DNA of 64,000 bases from Lacihabitans sp. LS3-19 (lineage in GTDB: Bacteria; Bacteroidota; Bacteroidia; Cytophagales; Spirosomataceae). Location of the stretch: the NCBI RefSeq assembly GCF_024343575.1, contig NZ_RJUA01000124.1:1-64000 (forward strand), given 5' to 3'. Each line of letters opens with the position of its first letter. Within the stretch, counting starts at the first letter, position 1. The notes under the pieces are model-generated. The model saw nothing but the letters and a program-made list of their open reading frames with translations, ran no database searches and was not told the DNA's origin. The position numbers and the translations under genes are program-made. Positions 8,204 through 17,288 of the stretch are shown piece after piece.

Positions 8204-9826
8204 ATGAGAAAAATATTCCTTTTTATATTTTTAAGCAATATTGTTTTTGCACAAAAAATCAAAGTAGACCTTTTGGTGAAAAATGCCAAAGTTTATACTG
8301 TAGATGCCAAATTTAGCATGGCATCTGCTTTTGTTGTTGACAAAGGTTTGTTTGGAGAAGTCGGTAATTACAAAGATTTGGCTGCAAAATATGCTCCAAA
8401 GCAGGAGCTTGACTTAAATAACAAAACCGTTTTTCCTGGATTTTATGATCCACATTCTCATTTTATTGGTCTTGGAGATATGCTTTCTCAATGCGATTTG
8501 GTTGGTGCAAAATCATTCAAAGAAATTTTAGAAAGACTCCAAATTTTCAGAAAAGAGCATCCTAATCAAGCTTTATTAATCGGTCGAGGTTGGGATCAGA
8601 ACGATTGGGATGTTAAAACTTTTCCAAACAAGGACGATTTAGATCAAATTTATCCTGATGTTCCTGTAATGTTGACTAGGATAGATGGACATGCAATGCT
8701 TATTAACAACAAACTTATTCAAATGTCCAAGATATCACCTTCGTCAAAAGTAGCAGGAGGAGATGTTGAAGTAATCGATGGGCAACTAACAGGTATTTTA
8801 GTTGATAACGCTATGGGTTTGGTAAAAAGAGTGCTACCTAAGGATGATGAAAAAGAAAGAATGAAGAAGATATTGGAAGCACAAAAAGAATGCTTAAAAT
8901 ATGGACTTACTACTGTTTCTGATTCTGGACTAAGCCAAGATGATATTGAGCTTTTGATGAAAATGCATAAATCTGGCACGCTAAAAATCAGAGATTATGC
9001 AATGGTTTCGGTTGGTTTAAGAAATGTGGAGTATTTTACCAAAAAAGGCATAATAAAAACTGATAGGCTAAATGTAAGGTCGTTTAAAGTCTATGCTGAT
9101 GGGGCCTTAGGTTCGAGAGGTGCATGTTTAATTAAGCCATATTCCGACGAACCTGAGAAAATAGGCTTCCTTTTAACTTCTAAAAATGAGATGGATAAAT
9201 ATTTTTCTGAAATATATAAGTCTCAATATCAGGTAAATACGCATTGTATCGGCGATTCCGCTAATAGATTGGTATTGGATTTGTATGGTAAATATCTCAA
9301 AGGGAAAAACGATCGTCGCTGGAGGATTGAACATTGTCAAGTTGTAAATCCAGCAGATGTACCAAAGTTTGGTAAGTTTTCTATAATTCCGTCAATTCAA
9401 GCTACTCATGCTACATCTGATATGTATTGGGCCAAGGATAGGTTAGGAGCTGAGCGAGTAAAACATGCCTATGTTTTTGAGGATTTGAGAAAACAAAACG
9501 GTATGATAGCGAATGGTAGCGATTTTCCTGTGGAGTTTGTCAATCCACTTTTTGGGTTTCATTCGGCAGTGGCAAGGCAGGACGATGAAAATTGGCCAAA
9601 AGGAGGGTTTCAGATGGAAAATGCTCTTTCACGCCAGAATGCTTTAAAAGCCATGACGATTTGGAGTGCTTATGCCAATTTTGAGGAGAAAGAACGCGGA
9701 AGTATTGAAAAAGGCAAAATGGCAGATTTTGTAATATTAGAAGATGATATTATGAACATTAGTCTTGATAAAATCAGAAAAGTGAAGGTACTAGGTACCT
9801 ACATTGGAGGAGAAAAAGTTTTTTAA
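8204..9826 (+). CDS. Exported YtcJ-like amidohydrolase
   Basis: The protein has 540 aa with a short signal peptide (MRKIFLFIFLSNIVFA). This is an amidohydrolase_3 (YtcJ-type) metal-dependent hydrolase. The N-terminal strand layer carries VDLLVKNAKVYTVD, followed by the metal-binding HxH in FYDPHSHF. Also visible are GRGWDQNDW, TRIDGHAMLIN, TVSDSG, the C-terminal His in RIEHCQVV, the Asp in IANGSDFPVE and the closing SIEKGKMADFVIL. The substrate is unknown; family members are annotated as N-acyl or formamide hydrolases. It starts 11 bp after the M14 peptidase stop. Joint action on peptides or N-substituted amino acids in the periplasm is plausible but inferred. Confidence 0.93.
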   Translation: MRKIFLFIFLSNIVFAQKIKVDLLVKNAKVYTVDAKFSMASAFVVDKGLFGEVGNYKDLAAKYAPKQELDLNNKTVFPGFYDPHSHFIGLGDMLSQCDLVGAKSFKEILERLQIFRKEHPNQALLIGRGWDQNDWDVKTFPNKDDLDQIYPDVPVMLTRIDGHAMLINNKLIQMSKISPSSKVAGGDVEVIDGQLTGILVDNAMGLVKRVLPKDDEKERMKKILEAQKECLKYGLTTVSDSGLSQDDIELLMKMHKSGTLKIRDYAMVSVGLRNVEYFTKKGIIKTDRLNVRSFKVYADGALGSRGACLIKPYSDEPEKIGFLLTSKNEMDKYFSEIYKSQYQVNTHCIGDSANRLVLDLYGKYLKGKNDRRWRIEHCQVVNPADVPKFGKFSIIPSIQATHATSDMYWAKDRLGAERVKHAYVFEDLRKQNGMIANGSDFPVEFVNPLFGFHSAVARQDDENWPKGGFQMENALSRQNALKAMTIWSAYANFEEKERGSIEKGKMADFVILEDDIMNISLDKIRKVKVLGTYIGGEKVF

Positions 9827-9841
9827 ATAAATATAGTATCG

Positions 9842-10666
9842 ATGTTTTCCAAAGCATATAAAATCGCCACACAGTACACATTTCCATTGATTATTTCCAA
9901 TCGGTTTTATGACAATACCGTTGAAAGTGGCTTAGGAAGTTTTGTGATTATCAATAACGAAGGCTGGTTTATTACTGCTGCTCACGTATTGCAAGGATTA
10001 CAACAACATCAGCAACATCAGAGAGAAATTTTAGCATTTCAAAATACCAAAACTGCGGATCTAGTTGCTAATCCGAAATGGATTCTCAACCATTCCATGT
10101 GGTTTGCGGCAGATTCTCATAGAGTAAAGGAATTTCATGTTTTATCAGAAAATGATTTGGCTATTGGAAAAATTGAGAATTTCAATCCTCAGTTTGTGAA
10201 GAATTATCCAATATTTAAGCATCCTAAAAATATAGAGCCAGGTACGAGTTTGTGTAAATTAGGCTATCCGTTTTATGATTTAAAAGCCAAGTTTATAGAT
10301 AATACTAAGAGTTTTTCATTTGATTCTACTGCTTTTCCTATACCGTCCTTTCCGATGGATGGCATGATGACTAGAAATGTAATCACTGGCAAAAGCCCAG
10401 ACAATATGTATGAATATAAATGGATAGAAACTAGCTCGCCTGGGCTGAGAGGTCAGAGTGGTGGGCCCACATTTGACAGAGATGGAAAAATCTGGGCAAT
10501 TCAATCCAAAACTATGCATTTGCCTCTGGGATTTTCTCCGAAAATCATAAAAAACGGAATAGAAATTGAGGAAAATCAGTTTATGAACGTTGGCTTAGGT
10601 GCCCATGTGGAAACCATTCTTAAGTTTTTAGATTTCTATAAAGTTAAATATCAGTTGGAAGTTTAA
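9842..10666 (+). CDS. Trypsin-like serine protease
   Basis: The protein has 274 aa with a chymotrypsin-fold protease domain. The catalytic triad is visible: H48 (WFITAAHVLQG), D105 (ENDLAIGKI) and S206 (LRGQSGGP). SFVIINNEGWFIT is the typical strand before the His. There is no signal peptide and no PDZ domain, so it is not a standard DegP/HtrA protein. It may be cytosolic or exported in an unrecognised way. A His/Gln-rich stretch (QGLQQHQQHQREI) follows the catalytic His. It lies 15 bp after the amidohydrolase gene and is probably the third gene of that operon. The substrate is unknown. Confidence 0.85.
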   Translation: MFSKAYKIATQYTFPLIISNRFYDNTVESGLGSFVIINNEGWFITAAHVLQGLQQHQQHQREILAFQNTKTADLVANPKWILNHSMWFAADSHRVKEFHVLSENDLAIGKIENFNPQFVKNYPIFKHPKNIEPGTSLCKLGYPFYDLKAKFIDNTKSFSFDSTAFPIPSFPMDGMMTRNVITGKSPDNMYEYKWIETSSPGLRGQSGGPTFDRDGKIWAIQSKTMHLPLGFSPKIIKNGIEIEENQFMNVGLGAHVETILKFLDFYKVKYQLEV

Positions 10667-10817
10667 TCTCAAATTCCTCGACATATTTTTACTGATAAAA
10701 GCCACTTTTTCTGGACTTTAATATAAATTATAAAAAAGAAGATTTCATAAGTTTTTCTTTTTCAAAAATATCATTATTTTTACTCAAAATATCATTTTTC
10801 ATTAAAAACAAACCCAA

Positions 10818-12479
10818 ATGAAAGTTGCGAGAGAAAAATCAATTATTGAATATTTTTATCATTGGGAGAAAGAAACTCCAGACAATATATTCTTGAAACA
10901 ACCATTTGGCGAGGAATTTGTCGATTTTTCATGGAAAGAGGCAGGTATTCAAATCCGTAAAATTTCTAGCTATCTCAAAAGCTTGAATTTGCCTCCCAAA
11001 ACCAACATAGCACTTATCTCGAAAAATTGTGCTGAGTGGATCATAACCGACCTTGCAATTATTCAATCTGGTAATGTTTCGGTGCCTTTGTATCCTACAC
11101 TTACTGGACCCCAAATAAATCAAGTGTTGGAGCATTCTGGTAGTCCAGTGGCTTTTATTGGGAAAATAGATAATTGGCAGGAAATGAAAAGTGGTATTCC
11201 AAAAGAAGTTAATTGCGTTTCTTTTCCAACTTATAACCCCGATCCATCGCATACTCAATGGAATGACATTTTAGAAAAATTCCCTGTGGATAATTCTACT
11301 TTCATTCCTAATCTTGAGGAATTGCACACCATAATTTACACCTCAGGTACTACTGGAAATCCAAAAGGTGTTATGCTAAACTTTAAGGCAGCATCAGAAT
11401 GTATTTATGAAACCAGAAATTTCACTTTTTTGGAAAGACCTGGAACACGGTTTTTTTCTTATTTACCACTATGCCATATTGCAGAAAGAAATATTGTTGA
11501 GTCAGTGTGTATAGTAACTGGAGGCGTAATATATTTTGCAGAAAATTTAGAAACTTTTTCTAAAAATCTTCAGGTTGCTAATCCTACTCACTTTTTGGCA
11601 GTGCCACGGATTTGGACGAAATTCCAACAAGGAATTTTGTTGAAGCTCCCACAGAAAAAGCTCGATTTGTTATTGAGTATACCTATAGTTAGCGGCCTAA
11701 TCAAGAAAAAAATCAAAAAAGGTTTGGGTTTGAATGATGCATGGATTTGTCTAACTGGAGCAGCTCCAATGCCATTGTCTTTAATACTTTGGTTTAGAAA
11801 AGTTGGTATCAATATCCAAGAAGCTTATGGAATGACTGAAAATGCGGGAGCTGTAACTATGATGCCTGGTAATAAATCTGTTGATGGCTCAGTTGGCAAG
11901 ATTTATCCTGGTATGGAAGTCAAAATAGATCCAGCAAATGGCGAAATATTAACCCGATCTAAATGGAATATGATGGGTTATTATAAAGAACCACAAATGA
12001 CTGCGGATACTATTGACTCCGAGGGTTATATCCACACAGGTGACGTGGGCGAGGTAGATGCCGAAGGCTTTTTGAAAATTACGGGCAGAGTAAAGGAAAT
12101 GTACAAAACCTCAAAAGGCGAATATGTAGCTCCTGCACAGATAGAAATGGGTTTTTCGGGTAATCCTGAAATAGAACAAGTGTGTGTGGTAGGACAAAGT
12201 TTACCACAGCCAATTGCCCTAATGGTTTTATCGGATTATGGCAAAACCATTCATAAAGAAACCATAGAGGAGAAATTAAAAGCGGTTTTGAAAGACCTTA
12301 ACAACTCTTTGAAATCTTATGAAAAGATAAACAAAATAGTATTGTTAAAAGAACCTTGGACGGTGGAAAATAACAAAATGACACCGACTATGAAAATCAA
12401 ACGAAATGTGATTGAGAAAGAATTTGAAAAGAAATATGAAGATTGGTTTGAGTCACCTGGGACATTGATTTTTGAATAA
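10818..12479 (+). CDS. AMP-binding long-chain acyl-CoA synthetase
   Basis: This 553-aa ANL-superfamily enzyme activates a fatty acid with ATP to acyl-AMP and then acyl-CoA. The P-loop IIYTSGTTGNPKGVM is near residues 171-185. FFSYLPLCHIAERN, the adenine-contact region IQEAYGMTENAG, the hinge-region GYIHTGDVGEVDAEGFLKITGR and the C-terminal lysine region NKMTPTMKIKR are all present. Length and the SYLPLCHIAER motif match FadD15/FAA-like long-chain acyl-CoA synthetases rather than acetyl-CoA synthetase. It appears monocistronic: 151 bp separate it from the protease gene, and a strong terminator follows directly after the stop. Confidence 0.93.
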   Translation: MKVAREKSIIEYFYHWEKETPDNIFLKQPFGEEFVDFSWKEAGIQIRKISSYLKSLNLPPKTNIALISKNCAEWIITDLAIIQSGNVSVPLYPTLTGPQINQVLEHSGSPVAFIGKIDNWQEMKSGIPKEVNCVSFPTYNPDPSHTQWNDILEKFPVDNSTFIPNLEELHTIIYTSGTTGNPKGVMLNFKAASECIYETRNFTFLERPGTRFFSYLPLCHIAERNIVESVCIVTGGVIYFAENLETFSKNLQVANPTHFLAVPRIWTKFQQGILLKLPQKKLDLLLSIPIVSGLIKKKIKKGLGLNDAWICLTGAAPMPLSLILWFRKVGINIQEAYGMTENAGAVTMMPGNKSVDGSVGKIYPGMEVKIDPANGEILTRSKWNMMGYYKEPQMTADTIDSEGYIHTGDVGEVDAEGFLKITGRVKEMYKTSKGEYVAPAQIEMGFSGNPEIEQVCVVGQSLPQPIALMVLSDYGKTIHKETIEEKLKAVLKDLNNSLKSYEKINKIVLLKEPWTVENNKMTPTMKIKRNVIEKEFEKKYEDWFESPGTLIFE

Positions 12480-12480
12480 A

Positions 12481-12507
12481 AAAAAGGAGCATTCGCTCCT
12501 TTTTTTG
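12481..12507 (+). terminator. Rho-independent terminator of the acyl-CoA synthetase gene
   Basis: AAAGGAGC (12483-12490) pairs with GCTCCTTT around the loop ATTC. A run of T follows. The stem begins immediately after the stop codon. Confidence 0.92.
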
Positions 12508-12522
12508 TTTTCTATCCTATTG

Positions 12523-12575
12523 TAAGTTCAAAATCAAGTTTAAGTTCAAAATCAAGTTCAAATTCAAAATTCAAG
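12523..12575. repeat. 18-bp tandem repeat in a convergent intergenic region
   Basis: An 18-bp unit (TAAGTTCAAAATCAAGTT) occurs twice in perfect tandem at 12523-12540 and 12541-12558. Degenerate CAAATTCAAAATTCAAG follows. The rest of the 229-bp gap (to 12708) is low-complexity sequence built from ACTAATAA/ACCAATAA-like words. It contains no gene that I can see. Confidence 0.8.
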
Positions 12576-12708
12576 ATTCTTTTTTGGAACCAAATTTCAT
12601 TCTAAAAATCCAATTTAAACTACCCTGTAGCAATTTGAAACCATTGAACTAATAAACTAATAACTGATAAACAAATTTACCAATTACCAATAAACCAATA
12701 ACCAATCA

Positions 12709-14343
12709 TCACCAGAAATAGCTATACAATCCGATAATTGTCAAAATCACAATAGTTGCACCTATTGCAAATGTTTTGGTTGTTTTAAACATTGATGCAT
12801 CTATTTCTAAGCCTTTGTTTTCGTTTGGCAATACCATACTCAATACAAACATAACCGCCACACATATCAAGAAAACCCATCCCATTCTGTCTAAGAAAGG
12901 TACCGTACTCCAATCCGCTCCTGGAAGCCAATTGTTATGCATCGAAAGAGCTATTAGGAAGCCTCCAACTATTGCGAAAAACGCTCCTGCGGAGTTTGTT
13001 CTTTTCCAGAAAAATCCCATAATAAACGCGGCAAATATACCTGGAGATAACAATCCAGTCATTTCTTGAATAAACTGAAAACCACCTTTTTTCTCAATAC
13101 CCATAAATGGAGAAATAACAATTGCCAAAATCATAGCAACCACGATTGTAAGTCTACCCACAACTACTAATTTTTTCTCAGACATATCTTTAGCAAAATA
13201 CGGTCTGAAAACATCTAATGTGAAAATTGTAGAGATACTGTTGGCTTTACCTGCTAAAGATGCTACAACTGCCGCTGTTAAAGCTGCGAAAGATAGGCCT
13301 TTTAGTCCCATGGGTAATAAATTCAATAAAACAGGGTAGGCATTGTCTTGGTTGAAAGTACCATCTACGCCTAACATTTCCTGTTGGAACATACCTTTTT
13401 GATAAAGAGCATATGCCGCTATACCAGGCAATGTAACAATCACTGGCATCAATAATTTTAAAAATGCTGCGAACAAAAGACCATTTCTTGCGGTATTTAA
13501 ATCTGCTCCTAAAGCCCTTTGGGTTATATATTGGTTACAGCCCCAATAGTTAAGGTTCACAATCCACATTCCTCCAAACAATACAGTAAGTCCAGGAAGT
13601 GACATATAGTGCGGATTCCCTTTTGGATAAATCATATGGAAGTGATCTTCATTGTTTTGTGTCATATCTTTGAAGCCATTCACCAATCCAGCAATACTGT
13701 CAGTAATTCCTCTATCAGGATCAGAAACTAAATTTACAGCTATGTAAGTAGCAGCAAGACCTCCAATAACTAAGAAAAACACTTGAATCACGTCTGTAAA
13801 ACCAATCACTTTCATTCCACCTACTGTAATGATGATAGCAAAAATGGCCAAGAATATCATACAAGTATAAAAATCTAAACCTGATATGCCTGAAACCGCC
13901 AAAGCACCTAAATATAAAATTGAAGTCAAGTTTACCATTATATATAATAACAGCCAGAAAATCGCCATAATCAAACTTACTGTTTTATTATATCTCTGAC
14001 TCAAAAACTGAGGCATGGTCGAGATCTTGTTTTTTAAGTATATTGGCATAAAAAATACGGCAACTATTATCAAAGTTGCTGCCGCCATCCACTCATAAGT
14101 TGAGATACCTAAACCCATAGAAAATCCATTACCCGACATTCCGATCATCTGCTCGGCTGAAATATTGGACGCAATAAGTGAAGCACCAATAGCCCACCAA
14201 GTCAAAGACCCTTCAGCTAAAAAAAAGTCTTGCGTGGAGGCTTCTTTTGATTTTTTTCTGTTGTAAATCCAGTAACCATAGCCGGCCACCACAATAAAAT
14301 AGAAGAAGAATACTAAGTAATCTAAGGTTTGTAATTTTTGCAT
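12709..14343 (-). CDS. Sodium:solute symporter (SSS/SGLT family)
   Basis: The protein has 544 aa and is almost wholly hydrophobic with about 14 membrane helices. Family signatures include WWAIGASLIASNISAEQMIG near the N-terminus, WMAAATLIIVAVFFMPIYLK, GGMKVIGFTDVIQVFFL and SPGIFAAFIMGFFWKRTNSAGA. These place it with SGLT-type sodium-coupled sugar/inositol/sialate transporters of the SSS family. The frame is open 11 codons upstream, but MQKLQTLDYLVFFFYF is the natural start. No sugar-utilisation genes are next to it, so the substrate is open. The gene is transcribed divergently from the two-component operon starting at 14485. Confidence 0.93.
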   Translation of the reverse strand: MQKLQTLDYLVFFFYFIVVAGYGYWIYNRKKSKEASTQDFFLAEGSLTWWAIGASLIASNISAEQMIGMSGNGFSMGLGISTYEWMAAATLIIVAVFFMPIYLKNKISTMPQFLSQRYNKTVSLIMAIFWLLLYIMVNLTSILYLGALAVSGISGLDFYTCMIFLAIFAIIITVGGMKVIGFTDVIQVFFLVIGGLAATYIAVNLVSDPDRGITDSIAGLVNGFKDMTQNNEDHFHMIYPKGNPHYMSLPGLTVLFGGMWIVNLNYWGCNQYITQRALGADLNTARNGLLFAAFLKLLMPVIVTLPGIAAYALYQKGMFQQEMLGVDGTFNQDNAYPVLLNLLPMGLKGLSFAALTAAVVASLAGKANSISTIFTLDVFRPYFAKDMSEKKLVVVGRLTIVVAMILAIVISPFMGIEKKGGFQFIQEMTGLLSPGIFAAFIMGFFWKRTNSAGAFFAIVGGFLIALSMHNNWLPGADWSTVPFLDRMGWVFLICVAVMFVLSMVLPNENKGLEIDASMFKTTKTFAIGATIVILTIIGLYSYFW

Positions 14344-14435
14344 TTGATAAGGGTTAAATAGCCAATATTTCAGCAAATAAAGTAAACTGTAGGCACTTAT
14401 TCAAACATTCATTTAAATTCTTAAAAAACACTTAT

Positions 14436-14443
14436 TATCTTTG
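14436..14443 (+). promoter_or_regulatory. Bacteroidota -7 promoter element for the HK-RR operon
   Basis: TATCTTTG is an exact TAnnTTTG match, 41 bp upstream of the histidine kinase start codon. TTTA/TTAA stands about 19-20 bp upstream at the -33 position. Confidence 0.55.
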
Positions 14444-14484
14444 TGTTAATTCGAATCCTTTCCAGATAATTAAAAGACAGTAAA

Positions 14485-15744
14485 TTGAGTAGAAATACTA
14501 TACGGTTAGTAATCATATTGGGGATAGTTGCCATAAGCGGAATTATCGCAATTCAAATTTATTGGGTAAAAAAAGCTTTTGACCTTAAAGACCAGCAGTT
14601 CAGACAAACGGTGATGGTTTCCTTGCGTAACGTTGCCAATCAAATCTCAAAAGCCTACAAGCTTTCTTTTATAGAAAATCCCGTAAGTCAATATTCATCA
14701 GATTATTATGTAGTGAATCTAAGAGTTCCACTTGAGCATAGTCTTTTGGAACATTTATTAAAAGAGGAATTTAAGAAAAGTAATATTAATACTGATTTTG
14801 AATATGGAATTTATGATTGCGAAACTGATAAAATAGTATTTGGATCGCACATAAACAGTGACTTCGAAGTTCAGAATGTGAACCATGAGATTTTTCTACC
14901 CAAGACCGATAAGTTCTTAAATTACTTCGGCGTCAAATTTCCGAACCAGAAGAGCTATTTAACTAGTAAACTCGACTTTTGGATAGTTTCTTCAATTATT
15001 ACCTTAGTTGTAATGGCCTTCTTCGGGTATTCTATGTTTATTATTTTGAAACAAAAAAGACTAAGCGAAGTGCAGCGTGATTTTATAAATAACATGACGC
15101 ATGAGTTTCAGACGCCAATATCAACTATTAAAATCGCCACTGATGTTTTGGGTCAATCCAAGATTTTTGATCAACCTGAACGAATGAAAAAATATGTTCA
15201 GATTATAAAACAAGAGAATAATAGGCTAAAAAATCAAGTGGAAGCCGTTTTGGCAACTGCAAAAATTGGGAAAGGGCAAATTGTTTTAGACTCCCAACTC
15301 CAAGAAGTTCATGAGATTATTAGTGAAGTTTCAGATAGTGTAAAGGCAGAATTGGAGGATAATTTTACTTTAGACCTCAAAGCTACTAAGACTTCAATTA
15401 CTGCAGATAGGATGCATTTGATGAATGTAATTCGGAATCTGATAGATAATGCTATAAAATATTCCAGCAAGCCTGCAAAAATCAAAATAACAACTAGAAA
15501 CGAAAACCATGTTTTGGTGATATCTATAGCTGATAAAGGAATAGGCATACCTAAAGAGCATGTATCAAAGATATTTAATAAGTTTTATAGAGTTCCGACA
15601 GGTAATGTGCACAATGTCAAGGGTTTTGGCTTGGGACTCAACTACGTAAAAGAAATAATCAACCTTCATAAATGGAAAATAAATGTTAAAAGTGAGCTTG
15701 GTGAAGGCACAGTTTTCGATATTTTTATACCATTACCTGACTAA
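14485..15744 (+). CDS. Membrane sensor histidine kinase
   Basis: The protein has 419 aa with a TTG start (MSRNTIRL...). TM1 is about residues 6-26, a periplasmic sensor segment spans about 27-168, and TM2 is about 169-190. HisKA follows with the phospho-accepting His in NNMTHEFQTPIST (H206). HATPase_c contains the N-box NLIDNAIKYS, G1 ADKGIGIP and G2 GFGLGLNYV. It autophosphorylates and passes phosphate to the response regulator encoded 4 bp downstream. The periplasmic domain matches no sensor fold I know. The TTG start is supported because it precedes the first TM helix and no ATG lies at a suitable position. Confidence 0.93.
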   Translation: MSRNTIRLVIILGIVAISGIIAIQIYWVKKAFDLKDQQFRQTVMVSLRNVANQISKAYKLSFIENPVSQYSSDYYVVNLRVPLEHSLLEHLLKEEFKKSNINTDFEYGIYDCETDKIVFGSHINSDFEVQNVNHEIFLPKTDKFLNYFGVKFPNQKSYLTSKLDFWIVSSIITLVVMAFFGYSMFIILKQKRLSEVQRDFINNMTHEFQTPISTIKIATDVLGQSKIFDQPERMKKYVQIIKQENNRLKNQVEAVLATAKIGKGQIVLDSQLQEVHEIISEVSDSVKAELEDNFTLDLKATKTSITADRMHLMNVIRNLIDNAIKYSSKPAKIKITTRNENHVLVISIADKGIGIPKEHVSKIFNKFYRVPTGNVHNVKGFGLGLNYVKEIINLHKWKINVKSELGEGTVFDIFIPLPD

Positions 15745-15747
15745 TTT

Positions 15748-16428
15748 ATGGCTAAAATATTATATGTAGAAGATGACCCTAACCTGGGTTTTGTGACAAA
15801 AGACAGTCTGGAAGAAGAAGGCTACGAAATTGTGCATTTTTCGGACGGCAAAGAAGCTTGGAAATTCTTCAAAAAAGAGAAATTTGACCTTTGCTTGCTG
15901 GATGTCAATCTTCCAGAATTAGATGGTTTTTCTCTGGCCGAAAAAATTAGGACACAGAATTCTCAGATTCCGATTATATTTCTAACCGCCAAAACCCTTC
16001 AAGAGGACAAAATTACGGGTTTGAAAATAGGAGGGGACGATTACATCACTAAGCCATTTAGCATAGAGGAATTAGTATTGAGAATAAAAGTATTTTTGAA
16101 AAGAAATACTGTTTCGGACTCTACAGCTACCACTGATGTTTTCTCTTGTGGGGAATACGAATTTTGTTTTTCTCAACAAACCCTTAAGATTGACGAAGAT
16201 GTGCAGAAATTAACACATCGTGAGGCAGAAGTTTTGAAGTTTTTATGTGAACGTAAAAACCAAATCACCAAACGCGAAGAGATTTTAACGGCTATTTGGG
16301 GTAGGGACGATTATTTCTTGGGCAGAAGTATGGATGTTTTCGTGACAAGAATCCGAAAAATGCTTTCTGGCGATCCAAATATTAAGATTGAAAATATTCA
16401 CGGGGTCGGATTTAAACTAAACTGCTGA
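15748..16428 (+). CDS. OmpR/PhoB-family response regulator
   Basis: The protein has 226 aa. The receiver domain (1-115) has acidic residues at YVEDDP, the phospho-acceptor D52 in LCLLDVNLPELDG, Thr in IFLTAK and Lys in YITKPF. The C-terminal winged-helix DNA-binding domain (about 130-226) has LTHREAEVLKFLCERKNQITKREEIL and RSMDVFVTRIRKML, ending IHGVGFKLNC. It forms a cognate pair with the preceding kinase. Two small genes (DoxX-like and FKBP) follow closely and are probably in the same transcript. Confidence 0.95.
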   Translation: MAKILYVEDDPNLGFVTKDSLEEEGYEIVHFSDGKEAWKFFKKEKFDLCLLDVNLPELDGFSLAEKIRTQNSQIPIIFLTAKTLQEDKITGLKIGGDDYITKPFSIEELVLRIKVFLKRNTVSDSTATTDVFSCGEYEFCFSQQTLKIDEDVQKLTHREAEVLKFLCERKNQITKREEILTAIWGRDDYFLGRSMDVFVTRIRKMLSGDPNIKIENIHGVGFKLNC

Positions 16429-16429
16429 T

Positions 16430-16780
16430 ATGTTTGAGTGGCATCAAGTGCTTTGTAGTGTGTTTTTTATTTTTGCAGGTATTATGCATTTTGCCAAGCC
16501 TAAGTTTTTCTTGGCCATTATGCCCCCATATCTTCCATTTCACAAAGAGGCCGTTTGGATTAGTGGAATTGCCGAAATATTATTTGGATACAATATACTT
16601 TTACCAGATTTGCAATCTGCATCGGCTTGGGCTTTGATTATACTATTAGTGGCAGTTTTTCCTGCTAATATTTATATGGCCACTGCCGAAAAATTCCAGA
16701 AAATATCTCCAATAATCCGTTGGGGCAGATTGCCTTTACAGGTTGTTTTGATTTGGTGGGTAAGTTTATATATAAAATAA
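16430..16780 (+). CDS. DoxX-like four-helix membrane protein
   Basis: This 116-aa protein has four hydrophobic helices (about 6-24, 42-58, 64-84 and 98-114). It shows the DoxX-like pattern: an FFIFAGIMHFAKPKFF N-terminus and later ISGIAEILFGYNILLP and NIYMATAEK. DoxX-family proteins are small inner-membrane proteins tied loosely to respiration or redox metabolism. The role here is unknown. It starts 1 bp after the response-regulator stop, so it is translationally coupled to the two-component genes. Confidence 0.78.
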   Translation: MFEWHQVLCSVFFIFAGIMHFAKPKFFLAIMPPYLPFHKEAVWISGIAEILFGYNILLPDLQSASAWALIILLVAVFPANIYMATAEKFQKISPIIRWGRLPLQVVLIWWVSLYIK

Positions 16781-16795
16781 ATAAAATTCTTTCGA

Positions 16796-17248
16796 ATGAA
16801 ATTCAATAAATCTCTAGTTTTTGGTCTTTTGGTTTTGGTTTTGTTTTCTTGTGAAAAAGATACCCTTACAGGTACAGAAGATGAGCAAATAGAAACCTAC
16901 ATCGCCCAAAAAAATTTAACAGTTACAGAGAAAACTGCAACTGGTTTGCGATATATTCGTACAAAAGAAAACGCTACTGGAACCCAACTAAGAGTTGGTA
17001 GAAGTATAGCATTAAATTATGTCGGAAAATTGCTTACTGGCAAAAAGTTTGACTCAGGTACTTTTAGCTTTACATTGGGGGCAGGTCAAGTTATTAAAGG
17101 TTTCGATGAAGGCATTGCCAAAATGCGAGTAGGAGAAAAGGCTACTTTGATATTCCCTTCAAGCATAGGTTATGGCAGTAAAGGAACAAGCGGCATTCCA
17201 GGAAATTCTCCCCTTTTATTTGAGATAGAGGTTTTGTCTACGAATTAA
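16796..17248 (+). CDS. FKBP-type peptidyl-prolyl isomerase lipoprotein
   Basis: The protein has 150 aa. A lipoprotein signal peptide ends at LVLFSC (lipobox, Cys19), so the protein is probably lipid-anchored in the envelope. The FKBP domain covers about residues 55-150 with VGRSIALNYVGKLLTGKKFDSG, FTLGAGQVIKGFDEGIAKMRVGEKATLIFPSSIGYG and the closing LLFEIEVL. It catalyses cis-trans isomerisation of Xaa-Pro bonds and probably aids folding of exported proteins. It lies 15 bp after the DoxX-like gene at the end of the HK-RR operon. Confidence 0.94.
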   Translation: MKFNKSLVFGLLVLVLFSCEKDTLTGTEDEQIETYIAQKNLTVTEKTATGLRYIRTKENATGTQLRVGRSIALNYVGKLLTGKKFDSGTFSFTLGAGQVIKGFDEGIAKMRVGEKATLIFPSSIGYGSKGTSGIPGNSPLLFEIEVLSTN

Positions 17249-17288
17249 TTTTAGCCAATCATAGTTTTTTTTATTTCGGAATCAATCT

